NCBI GenBank assembly: GCA_019417975.1
Contig: DYCT01000053.1
Coordinates: forward strand, 4,119-9,701
Length of the DNA: 5,583 bases
Source of the DNA: Bacteroides sp.
GTDB taxonomy: Bacteria; Bacteroidota; Bacteroidia; Bacteroidales; Bacteroidaceae
Direction of reading: 5' to 3'
The position numbers and the translations under genes are program-made. Positions 1 to 5,583 of the stretch are shown here, one piece after another; positions within the stretch are counted from its first letter, which is position 1; each line of letters opens with the position of its first letter. Under the pieces are notes generated by a model, which was not told the origin of the DNA, made no database searches, and saw only the letters and a program-made list of their open reading frames with translations.

Positions 1-500
1 TTCGTAAAGCGCGTCTCATCATTTGGAGTGGGTTTGCTATGAACTTTATGGTTATCGGCTTTTCTCAATTGGCTGTATTATTGCCGGCTGCTCCTTTTTG
101 GGAAGGTGAAGAGGGCTTTAATTTTGTATTCGGTATGGCTCCGCGTATTGCAATTGCCAGTCTGACTGCATTTTTGGTAGGTTCTTTCCTTAATGCATAC
201 GTCATGAGTCGTATGAAATTGGCATCACAGGGACGCCATTTCTCAGTGCGAGCCATTGTATCCACTTTAGTAGGCGAAAGTGCCGACTCGCTGTTATTTT
301 TCCCGATTGCATTCGCAGGGGTTATTCCCTTCCGGGAGTTGTTGTTGATGATTGTGACGCAAGCAGCCCTTAAGACTTGTTACGAGATTATTATTTTGCC
401 CGTTACCGTGCGGGTGGTGAAAGCCATCAAGCGAATAGATGGTAGCGATGTCTATGACGAGGATGTTTCTTATAATGTATTGAAGATAAAAGATATTTAG
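1..500 (+). CDS. yhhQ: Queuosine precursor transporter, YhhQ/VUT family (3' part; 5' end outside window)
   Basis: This inner-membrane protein is expected to import the queuosine precursors preQ0 and preQ1, the role shown for E. coli YhhQ. The reading frame is open from the left edge: codons from base 3 read RKARLIIWSGFA before the first Met at base 39. That Met is therefore internal and the gene starts upstream of the window. About 165 residues are visible, probably the C-terminal two thirds. Hydrophobic segments lie at visible residues of about 5-29, 50-68, 95-112 and 113-138. Family-like features are the basic RKAR stretch before a membrane segment, the PFWEGEEGFNFVFG loop, and GESADS (visible residues 91-96) before FFPIAF. 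The C-terminus is hydrophilic and ends in KIKDI. The stop codon is 7 bp before queC, which implies co-transcription with the queuosine genes and supports the substrate assignment. The family name is firm; the exact substrate is inferred from the family and neighbours. Confidence 0.9.
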   Translation, partial: RKARLIIWSGFAMNFMVIGFSQLAVLLPAAPFWEGEEGFNFVFGMAPRIAIASLTAFLVGSFLNAYVMSRMKLASQGRHFSVRAIVSTLVGESADSLLFFPIAFAGVIPFRELLLMIVTQAALKTCYEIIILPVTVRVVKAIKRIDGSDVYDEDVSYNVLKIKDI

Positions 501-507
501 TAGAGAT

Positions 508-1182
508 ATGATGAACAAGGATACTGCTTTGGTGGTTTTTAGCGGTGGACAAGATTCGACCACTTGCCTTTTCTGGGCGAAAAAGAATTTTAAGAAGGTG
601 TATGCGTTGAGCTTCGTATATGGACAGAAGCATCAGAACGAAGTGGAATTGGCACGTGCCATTGCTGCCGATGCAGAGGTGCCTTTTGAGGTGATGGATG
701 TGTCGTTTGTAGGTAAACTGGGCAAAAACTCACTGACCGATACCAGTATTGCTATGGATGAGGAAAAGCCTGAAGGGGGTGTGCCGAATACGTTTGTGCC
801 CGGACGTAACCTTTTCTTTCTGAGTATAGCTGCAGTATATGCTTCCGAGCATGGCATTAATCATTTAGTAACCGGAGTGTCGCAGACCGATTTTAGCGGT
901 TATCCCGACTGTCGTGATGCATTTATCAAGTCGTTGAACGTGACATTGAATCTTGCGATGGATGCTCAGTTCGTGATTCATACTCCGTTGATGTGGATTG
1001 ATAAGGCGCAGACATGGCAATTGGCAGACGACTTGGGCGTACTTGAACTGGTACGTAATCGTACATTGACATGCTACAATGGCATTCCCGGTGACGGATG
1101 CGGACATTGTCCGGCATGTACTTTGCGTCGTGAAGGGTTGGAACATTATCTGGAAGCAAAGCAGAAAGGTGTGCGTCTTTAA
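508..1182 (+). CDS. queC: 7-cyano-7-deazaguanine (preQ0) synthase QueC
   Basis: QueC is a cytoplasmic enzyme that converts 7-carboxy-7-deazaguanine, ammonia and ATP to preQ0, the last step before the queuosine pathway's dedicated reductase. The 224-residue protein has the expected length for the family. Near the N-terminus is the PP-loop pyrophosphatase motif SGGQDS (residues 12-17), which binds ATP. Near the C-terminus are four zinc-ligand cysteines spaced C-x8-C-x2-C-x2-C (Cys189, 198, 201, 204), followed by TLRREGL. The middle carries NTFVPGRN and TGVSQTDFSGYPDCRD, both typical of QueC. Two Met codons are adjacent (508 and 511), so translation could start at either. The preceding sequence is AT-rich with no clear Shine-Dalgarno, as is common in Bacteroidota. 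It lies 7 bp after the transporter gene and 42 bp before queF. No queD or queE is visible here; they must lie elsewhere if synthesis is de novo. Confidence 0.97.
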   Translation: MMNKDTALVVFSGGQDSTTCLFWAKKNFKKVYALSFVYGQKHQNEVELARAIAADAEVPFEVMDVSFVGKLGKNSLTDTSIAMDEEKPEGGVPNTFVPGRNLFFLSIAAVYASEHGINHLVTGVSQTDFSGYPDCRDAFIKSLNVTLNLAMDAQFVIHTPLMWIDKAQTWQLADDLGVLELVRNRTLTCYNGIPGDGCGHCPACTLRREGLEHYLEAKQKGVRL

Positions 1183-1224
1183 GCAGGAAAACCATTGAGA
1201 TAATCATTATATAAATTTATTTTT

Positions 1225-1683
1225 ATGACTGAATTAAAAGACCAGCTGTCTCTCTTGGGACGGAAAACAGAATACAAGCAGGATTATGCTCCCGAAGTGC
1301 TTGAGGCATTTGACAACAAACATCCGGGCAATGACTATTGGGTGCGTTTTAACTGTCCCGAGTTTACAAGTCTTTGTCCCATTACTGGACAGCCCGATTT
1401 CGCAGAAATTCGTATCAGCTATTTGCCTGATGTGAAAATGGTAGAGAGCAAGAGTTTGAAACTCTATTTGTTTAGTTTCCGTAATCATGGAGCATTTCAT
1501 GAAGACTGTGTGAATATCATTATGAAGGACTTGATTCGTCTGATGAATCCGAAGTATATTGAGGTAGTGGGTATTTTTACACCTCGTGGCGGTATCAGCA
1601 TCTATCCGTTTGCCAACTATGGCAGACCGGGTACCAAATACGAAGAGATGGCAAATTACCGTTTGATGAACCACGATATGTAA
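1225..1683 (+). CDS. queF: NADPH-dependent preQ0 reductase QueF (short, YkvM-type)
   Basis: QueF reduces the nitrile of preQ0 to the aminomethyl group of preQ1 using NADPH, in the cytoplasm. PreQ1 is then the substrate of tRNA-guanine transglycosylase. At 152 residues this is the short single-domain form (Bacillus YkvM type), not the long two-domain E. coli form. The nucleophilic cysteine is Cys51 in the segment CPITGQPD, with the catalytic Asp58 in the same segment. The QueF signature ESKSLKLY is at residues 74-81, and FHED (91-94) supplies the His-Glu pair that contacts substrate. It starts 42 bp after queC, and the leader (1183-1224) is AT-rich with no Shine-Dalgarno, so it probably shares the queC transcript. 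All catalytic residues known for the family are present, so the gene appears functional. Confidence 0.97.
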   Translation: MTELKDQLSLLGRKTEYKQDYAPEVLEAFDNKHPGNDYWVRFNCPEFTSLCPITGQPDFAEIRISYLPDVKMVESKSLKLYLFSFRNHGAFHEDCVNIIMKDLIRLMNPKYIEVVGIFTPRGGISIYPFANYGRPGTKYEEMANYRLMNHDM

Positions 1684-1719
1684 AAAAGAATAGCGGTTAT
1701 TCTAAAAAAAACAAGCGAT

Positions 1720-2142
1720 ATGAAAAAACTGATTTTAGGAGTGATTTTTGCGTTGACTTTCCCGTTAATCTCTGTACAAGCTCAGCAGGTTGCAAAAGGC
1801 AGGAAAACTCGTAGCGAGACGTTCGTATTTGAAAACAATAAAGAATGGGAACCGGCCGGCGAAGGAGTTACGCGCCAGATAATGGGATATGATGGTCAGG
1901 TGATGTTGGTTAAGGTGAAGTTTGAGAAAGGTGCTATTGGTACTCCGCATACGCATTACCATACACAGACTACGTATGTTGCCAGTGGTAAGTTTCGCTT
2001 TACCGTTGGAGGCGAAACGAAAGTGGTATCGGCTGGCGATGGTATCTATATGGAACCGGATGTGCTGCATGGATGCGAATGTCTGGAGGCAGGTGTGCTG
2101 ATTGATTGTTTTGCGCCAATGCGTGCCGACTTCTTGAAATAA
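1720..2142 (+). CDS. Exported small cupin protein, KdgF-like
   Basis: This is a 140-residue single-domain cupin with an N-terminal signal peptide: KK, then a hydrophobic stretch at about residues 4-18, then VQA-Q with likely cleavage after Ala21. That places the mature protein of about 119 residues in the periplasm. Cupin motif 1 is at about residues 71-90: GAIGTPHTHYHTQTTYVASG, with His77, His79, His81 and Gln83. Motif 2 is at 106-117 (GDGIYMEPDVLH), giving His117. The layout FVFENNKEW, RQIMGYDGQ, LVKVKFEKGAIG and AGVLIDCFAPMRADFL closely follows KdgF, which linearises 4,5-unsaturated uronates from pectin or alginate. The usual motif-1 Glu position is Thr82 here; as I recall, KdgF binds its metal through His, His, Gln and His, all of which are conserved. 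KdgF is normally cytoplasmic, so the signal peptide is unusual and the substrate is unproven. It lies 36 bp after queF on the same strand and is probably co-transcribed, with no obvious functional link. Confidence 0.85.
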   Translation: MKKLILGVIFALTFPLISVQAQQVAKGRKTRSETFVFENNKEWEPAGEGVTRQIMGYDGQVMLVKVKFEKGAIGTPHTHYHTQTTYVASGKFRFTVGGETKVVSAGDGIYMEPDVLHGCECLEAGVLIDCFAPMRADFLK

Positions 2143-2184
2143 AGAAATTAAGCTTCAGAAGGTATTGCAGATACCGGAATACGT

Positions 2185-2217
2185 GATACATAATCTTATT
2201 ATGTGATTGTTATTTTG
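2185..2217 (+). terminator. Possible weak terminator after the queuosine-cupin operon
   Basis: The arms ACATAAT (2188-2194) and ATTATGT (2198-2204) form a 7-bp stem with a CTT loop, extendable by one G-U pair. A T-rich stretch, TGTTATTTT, follows at 2209-2217. It lies about 45 bp after the cupin stop codon, in the right place to end the operon. The stem is all A/T but for one pair, so it would be weak. A second small hairpin, GGTAT/ATACC at 2161-2175, sits before it without a T tract. If neither works, transcripts could run on to the hairpin at 2761-2802. Confidence 0.35.
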
Positions 2218-2311
2218 ATATTAAAAGATACTGATTATGAAGTAAAGATAAAGAATAATCGGCATATTTGAATCATTTTGTCGTTTGTGGAAGTTTAGAT
2301 TCGGCCGATTT

Positions 2312-2327
2312 ATGCATATTTATGCAT
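2312..2327. promoter_or_regulatory. ARG-box-like palindrome, copy 1
   Basis: The perfect palindrome ATGCATATTTATGCAT has the core TGCATATTTATGCA at 2313-2326. Its form, TGCAT-4 A/T bases-ATGCA, resembles the E. coli arginine repressor box TGAAT-WWWW-ATTCA with one change per half. It overlaps a tandem repeat of ATTTATGCAT (2308-2317 and 2318-2327). The next identical core begins 31 bp later, about three helical turns. Binding by an ArgR-type repressor is a guess from shape; another dimeric regulator could fit. It lies between two gene ends, so no target gene is apparent. Confidence 0.45.
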
Positions 2328-2343
2328 ATATATTTACTCATAT

Positions 2344-2357
2344 TGCATATTTATGCA
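2344..2357. promoter_or_regulatory. ARG-box-like palindrome, copy 2
   Basis: This is a second exact copy of TGCATATTTATGCA, offset 31 bp from the copy at 2313. The spacer between them (2327-2343) is all A/T except two C residues. Two identical sites on about the same helical face suggest cooperative binding by one protein, but no adjacent start codon or recognisable promoter accompanies them. Confidence 0.45.
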
Positions 2358-2409
2358 GGATATTTGGGCAAAAGAGCCTTATTTCGGGTCGTCGGAAAGT
2401 ACGATTTCG

Positions 2410-2475
2410 GGCGAAGTATCTTAGGTTACTTTTCCAGGTATCTTAAGATACTTCGCCAAGTATCCTAAGATACTT
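2410..2475. repeat. Three 18-bp palindromes phased every 22 bp
   Basis: Three related units occur at exact 22-bp spacing: AAGTATCTTAGGTTACTT (2414-2431), AGGTATCTTAAGATACTT (2436-2453) and AAGTATCCTAAGATACTT (2458-2475). Each is a full or near palindrome. The middle one contains the perfect 14-mer GTATCTTAAGATAC (2438-2451). The 4-bp linkers are TTCC and CGCC. Units 1 and 2 also form a larger perfect inverted repeat, GGCGAAGTATCTTA (2410-2423) with TAAGATACTTCGCC (2444-2457), around a 20-nt loop. The 22-bp phase is close to two helical turns, which suits a protein array. A REP-like intergenic repeat or an RNA hairpin is also possible. No T tract follows, so it is not a standard terminator. 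Confidence 0.75.
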
Positions 2476-2600
2476 TGAAAACGCACCTATAGTTCCTACG
2501 GATTTTTCCCTGTTTTCTCCTTGTTTTTGGGCTAAGAAAAAGAGCTGAAATAGATTAGTTTTCGTCTATATTGTTATTATACAATTACTTATGAAAATAA

Positions 2601-2644
2601 AATTCGAAAATTCGCAAACAGAAGCCATTTTGTTTGCAAATTCG
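2601..2644. repeat. Imperfect hairpin with AATTCG direct repeats
   Basis: The arms GCAAACA (2614-2620) and TGTTTGC (2631-2637) form a 7-bp stem with a 10-nt loop. The outer arms CGAA (2605-2608) and TTCG (2641-2644) extend it across an unequal internal loop. AATTCG occurs three times (2601, 2609 and 2639). No T tract follows, and function is unknown. It could be part of an untranslated RNA or a protein site. Confidence 0.4.
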
Positions 2645-2656
2645 CGATTCTCGCGC

Positions 2657-2670
2657 TGCATAAATATGCA
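2657..2670. promoter_or_regulatory. ARG-box-like palindrome, copy 3
   Basis: TGCATAAATATGCA is the reverse complement of the copies at 2313 and 2344, so all three are the same site. This one is about 310 bp from copy 2 and some 90 bp before the terminator hairpin. It is followed directly by CATTTTG repeats containing another TGCAT half-site (2676-2680). Copies 1-2 and copy 3 flank the central repeat block, an arrangement that would allow DNA looping if one protein binds all of them; this is inference only. Confidence 0.45.
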
Positions 2671-2692
2671 TTTTGTGCATTTTGACATTTTG
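2669..2692 (+). repeat. CATTTTG short direct repeats, three copies
   Basis: CATTTTG occurs at 2669-2675, 2678-2684 and 2686-2692, directly overlapping the end of the third ARG-box-like palindrome. Single copies also occur at 2626-2632 and 2274-2280 in the same intergenic region. The motif is simple and AT-rich, so chance or slippage could explain it. Confidence 0.45.
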
Positions 2693-2760
2693 CTATATTC
2701 AAAGAAGGCTGTCAATTATGGCAGGTAGCCGGAAATAGAGACTGAAAACAGGTCGATTGG

Positions 2761-2802
2761 ATACAAAAATAGGGTGCGTTTTTTGCGCACCCTATTTTGT
2801 AT
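2761..2802 (-). terminator. Strong terminator of gcvP, probably bidirectional
   Basis: A perfect 13-bp stem is formed by AAAATAGGGTGCG (2766-2778) and CGCACCCTATTTT (2786-2798) with a 7-nt loop. ATAC (2761-2764) and GTAT (2799-2802) add four more pairs across one bulged A at 2765. Read on the minus strand it starts about 17 bp after the gcvP stop codon and its descending arm ends in CCCTATTTTTGTAT, giving the U-rich exit of an intrinsic terminator. The + strand arm likewise ends in CTATTTTGTATT, so transcription arriving from the cupin side could also stop here. The convergent gene layout fits this. Confidence 0.88.
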
Positions 2803-2818
2803 TCAGACGATTGATTGA

Positions 2819-5583
2819 TTAATCAAATTTACCATAGCAAGTAGGGAGCAATTTACGGTCACCAAGGGTGTTGTCTACTCTGGCTACATTGACCCAGAAC
2901 TTGTTTTCGCGTACTGATTCAATTGGGTAAGCTGCTTTTTCGCGAGAATAGCTGTGCTTCCATTCATCGGCTACTACTTCATATTCAGGGTGAGGAGCAT
3001 TTATCAATACGTTGTCTTCTTTATCAGCCTTACCTTCTTTCACTTCCTGGATTTCTTTGTAGATAGTTTCCATCACATTTACAAAGTTGTTCAGTTCCCA
3101 CAAGCTTTCACTTTCGGTCGGCTCAATCATTAAGGTACCGTGAACCGGGAAGGAGAGGGTAGGAGCATGGTAACCGAAGTCCATCAAGCGTTTGGCAATA
3201 TCGTTTTCACTGATACCGGTTTCTTCATGGATGTTGCGGCATTCCAAAATCATTTCATGACCTACATGACCTGTAGCACCACGGTAAACAATGCCGTAGG
3301 TGTCTTTCAGACAAGCTGCCAAATAGTTGGCGCTAAGGATAGCTGTCTTGGTAGCCATAGCCAAACCTTCGGCACCCATCATGCTGATATAACCGTAAGT
3401 GATAGGCAGAATACCGGCACTACCAAACGGAGCAGCAGCTACTGTGTTGAGGTCGCTTCCGAAGTGTGGATGACTTGGTAAGAATGGTACAAGGTGTTCT
3501 GCTACGCAAACCGGACCTACACCTGGACCGCCACCACCGTGAGGGCTGGCGAATGTCTTGTGCAAGTTCAAGTGGCAAACGTCGGCACCGATAGTACCCG
3601 GATTGGTCAGACCTACTTGAGCGTTCATATTGGCACCATCCATGTAAACTTGAGCACCGCAAGCGTGGATGATTTTGCAGATTTCTACAATTTCAGTTTC
3701 AAAAATACCGTGTGTCGAAGGATAGGTAATCATTAAAGCTGCAAGGTTATCCTTGTTAGCTTCAGCTTTTGCGCGCAAATCTTCGATGTCTACATTACCC
3801 AAAGCATCACATGCGCAAGTGATTGTTTCGAAACCTGCTTGTATGGCCGATGCAGGGTTTGTACCGTGGGCAGAAGCCGGAATCAAAATCTTGTTGCGGT
3901 GACCTTGACCGATGCTTTCTTGGTAAGCGCGGATAATGCGTAGGCCAGTGTATTCACCAGCAGCACCTGAGTTAGGTTGCAAAGTGACGCCTGCAAATCC
4001 TGTAATAATCTTAAGCTGTTCACTTAAGTTGTGAATCAATTCGCGGTATCCTTCTGCTTGGTCTTCGGGTACCAAGGGGTGTATGCACATAAACTCCGGA
4101 CGGCTCAAAGGCAGCATTTCGGCAGCTGCATTCAGTTTCATGGTACAAGAACCCAATGAAATCATAGAGTGAGTCAGAGAGATGTCTTTGCGGTCCAAAC
4201 GCTTGATGTAGCGCATCATCTCAGTCTCTGTATGGTATTTATTGAAAACTTCGTGAGTTAAGAATGTACTTGTACGACGCATAGATTCCGGAATGTTACA
4301 GCATTCGGGCATGTCTGTGATTTCCTGGAAGTTCTTTTCTGCTGCAATGGCGAAGATGCTTAGCAACACGTTTACATCTTGCAAATCGGTTGTTTCATCG
4401 ATACTCAAACCTACGTTGCCGTTTTCAAAATAGCGCAAGTTCACTTCTTTGCTCAAAGCGATGGTGCGAATCTGTTGTGCAGAAACATGCTCTGGCAATG
4501 TAAAGCGTAATGTGTCGAAGAAAGTTTCGTTAACCTGCTTGTAACCTAATTCCACGATAGCCTTGTTGAGGAAGCAAGTGAGGCTGTGGATTCTGGATGC
4601 AATGTTTGTCAAACCTTCTGCACCATGGTATACAGCGTAGAAACCTGCCATTGTAGCAAGCAAAGCTTGAGCTGTACAGATGTTGGAAGTGGCTTTCTCA
4701 CGTTTGATATGTTGCTCGCGAGTCTGCAAGGCCATACGGTAGCAGAGCTTGCCATATTTATCTTTCGACCAGCCGATGATACGGCCTGGAATGTAACGCT
4801 TGTTGTCTTCGTGAGTTGCGAAGTAAGCAGCCGACGGACCACCATAGAACATTGGAATACCCAGACGTTGAGTAGAACCGAATACGATATCTGCTCCCCA
4901 TTCACCCGGAGGAGTAAGCAATACTAAGCTGAGGATATCAGCGTCTACAGCTACTTTGCATCCGGCAGCATGTGCTTTTTCTGTAAAGGCGCGATAATCT
5001 TCTACACTACCGTTTGAGTTTGGATATTGGATGATACATGCAAAGATGTCCGGTGTGAATTCCAAATCCTTGTAAGAACCAACGCGGAGTGTCATGCCCT
5101 GAGGCAAAGCACGTGTATGGATAACTGCCAAATTCTGTGGGAAGATGTTCTCATCAATAAAGAGTACATTGGCACCTGCTTTCTGTTGCTGGCGTGAGCG
5201 CAAAGCAAACATCATGGTAGCAGCTTCGGCAGCCGCTGTAGCTTCATCTAGAAGTGAACAGTTAGCGAGTGACATACCGGTAAGGTCGGTAATCACTGTT
5301 TGGAAATTTAACAGCGCTTCCAGACGACCCTGTGATACTTCGGTCTGATACGGAGTATATGATGTATACCATACCGGATTTTCGAATACATTTCGTTGGA
5401 TTACAGCAGGGGTAATGGTGTCATACCATCCGCATCCGATGTAAGATGTGAACATTTTGTTTTTTGATGCCAACTGAGCAACATGTTCAGTGAAAGCACG
5501 CTCGGTCATTGGTTTGTCCAGTTTAAGAGGCTCTTTCAACCGAATGTTAGCAGGAATGGTTTGGTCAATGAGTTCGTCAAGAC
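2819..5583 (-). CDS. gcvP: Glycine dehydrogenase (decarboxylating), P-protein of the glycine cleavage system (5' end outside window)
   Basis: GcvP is the cytoplasmic PLP enzyme that decarboxylates glycine and passes the aminomethyl group to the lipoyl arm of GcvH; with GcvT and Lpd it forms the glycine cleavage system. This is the single-chain form, with N- and C-terminal halves fused, not split GcvPA/GcvPB. About 920 residues are visible, ending in YGKFD and a TAA stop. The frame stays open past the TTG codon at 5539 to the window edge, reading LDELIDQTIPANIR, so that TTG is internal. About 29 N-terminal residues are probably missing, for a family length near 950. Motifs in order: PYQTEVSQGRLE and LLDEATAAAEA in the N-terminal half, SLGSCTMKLN opening the C-terminal half, SAHGTNPASA, then LNLHKTF, whose Lys (codon 3557-3559) holds PLP, followed by the glycine-rich loop HGGGGPG. 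No frameshift or lost key residue is seen. Its promoter and any riboswitch are outside the window. Confidence 0.98.
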   Translation of the reverse strand, partial: LDELIDQTIPANIRLKEPLKLDKPMTERAFTEHVAQLASKNKMFTSYIGCGWYDTITPAVIQRNVFENPVWYTSYTPYQTEVSQGRLEALLNFQTVITDLTGMSLANCSLLDEATAAAEAATMMFALRSRQQQKAGANVLFIDENIFPQNLAVIHTRALPQGMTLRVGSYKDLEFTPDIFACIIQYPNSNGSVEDYRAFTEKAHAAGCKVAVDADILSLVLLTPPGEWGADIVFGSTQRLGIPMFYGGPSAAYFATHEDNKRYIPGRIIGWSKDKYGKLCYRMALQTREQHIKREKATSNICTAQALLATMAGFYAVYHGAEGLTNIASRIHSLTCFLNKAIVELGYKQVNETFFDTLRFTLPEHVSAQQIRTIALSKEVNLRYFENGNVGLSIDETTDLQDVNVLLSIFAIAAEKNFQEITDMPECCNIPESMRRTSTFLTHEVFNKYHTETEMMRYIKRLDRKDISLTHSMISLGSCTMKLNAAAEMLPLSRPEFMCIHPLVPEDQAEGYRELIHNLSEQLKIITGFAGVTLQPNSGAAGEYTGLRIIRAYQESIGQGHRNKILIPASAHGTNPASAIQAGFETITCACDALGNVDIEDLRAKAEANKDNLAALMITYPSTHGIFETEIVEICKIIHACGAQVYMDGANMNAQVGLTNPGTIGADVCHLNLHKTFASPHGGGGPGVGPVCVAEHLVPFLPSHPHFGSDLNTVAAAPFGSAGILPITYGYISMMGAEGLAMATKTAILSANYLAACLKDTYGIVYRGATGHVGHEMILECRNIHEETGISENDIAKRLMDFGYHAPTLSFPVHGTLMIEPTESESLWELNNFVNVMETIYKEIQEVKEGKADKEDNVLINAPHPEYEVVADEWKHSYSREKAAYPIESVRENKFWVNVARVDNTLGDRKLLPTCYGKFD

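Larger units (their letters stand above)
2143..2818. other. Convergent intergenic region rich in palindromes, no convincing gene
   Basis: About 680 bp separate the 3' end of the cupin gene from the 3' end of gcvP. I see no RNA gene and no protein-like reading frame. The only sizeable frame (2268-2468) begins at TTG and runs through the palindromes with no family features. The content is AT-rich with ordered repeats, annotated separately: a weak hairpin, three identical 14-bp palindromes, three 22-bp-phased 18-bp palindromes, a hairpin with AATTCG repeats, a CATTTTG triplet and a strong terminator. Bases 2502-2528 are a pyrimidine-rich tract on the + strand with only two G residues. No match to the Bacteroides -7 element TAnnTTTG with a properly placed -33 TTTG was found on either strand. 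Confidence 0.8.

Noticed and set aside
1234..1674. 146-residue minus-strand frame opposite queF
   Set aside because: It exactly mirrors queF, which has all its catalytic motifs in the + frame; the antisense product resembles nothing known.
1687..1703. Small hairpin AGAATA/TATTCT between queF and the cupin gene
   Set aside because: The T tract needed for termination is on the minus strand, where no gene needs ending. In the + direction it is flanked by A runs and only 6 bp long, so it is not good evidence for splitting the operon.
2308..2357. Possible CRISPR-like repeat array
   Set aside because: The repeats are 10-14 bp AT-rich palindromes with no regular repeat-spacer pattern, and no cas gene is nearby.
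2268..2468. Possible 66-residue protein on the + strand
   Set aside because: It starts with TTG, lies entirely in the palindrome-rich intergenic region, has no recognisable domain, and its composition follows the repeats (for example repeated Ile-Tyr-Met from ATGCATATTTATGCAT).
2764..2771. Minus-strand TATTTTTG matching the Bacteroides -7 element TAnnTTTG
   Set aside because: It is part of the terminator's T-rich arm and has no TTTG at the correct -33 distance.
3140..3481. Open frame on the + strand inside gcvP (also 3494-3736, 4586-4927 and 5145-5348)
   Set aside because: These are antisense shadows of the well-conserved gcvP coding sequence, with no family features of their own.

Overview
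The window looks like chromosomal DNA from a Bacteroidales bacterium, most likely the genus Bacteroides. The evidence is the close resemblance of the GcvP, QueC, QueF and YhhQ-type proteins to what I remember of Bacteroides proteins, the AT-rich leaders without clear Shine-Dalgarno sequences, and the moderate GC content. This assignment is from memory of protein families; no search was run.

Bases 1-2142 (+ strand) hold four tightly spaced genes that read like one transcription unit. They are the 3' part of a YhhQ/VUT-family queuosine-precursor transporter, then queC (preQ0 synthase), queF (preQ0 reductase) and a small exported cupin of the KdgF type. The first three form a 7-deazaguanine supply module. 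QueC makes preQ0, the transporter can import preQ0/preQ1, and QueF reduces preQ0 to preQ1 for insertion into tRNA. The cupin fits this pathway poorly: its sequence points to uronate sugar metabolism and it has a signal peptide. It may be a passenger at the end of the operon.

Bases 2143-2818 are a convergent intergenic region of about 680 bp with no convincing gene, but it is dense in ordered repeats. There are three exact copies of a 14-bp palindrome, TGCATATTTATGCA, that resembles an ARG box. There is also a set of three 18-bp palindromes repeated every 22 bp around GTATCTTAAGATAC, a hairpin, a CATTTTG triplet and a strong terminator at the right end. Operator-like sites between two gene ends, with no gene start to control, are the main puzzle here.

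Bases 2819-5583 (- strand) carry gcvP, the single-chain glycine decarboxylase (P-protein) of the glycine cleavage system. It is complete at its C-terminus and cut by the window edge about 29 residues short of the expected N-terminus. Apart from the intergenic repeats, the window is ordinary core metabolism. I found no mobile element, CRISPR array, rRNA or tRNA.
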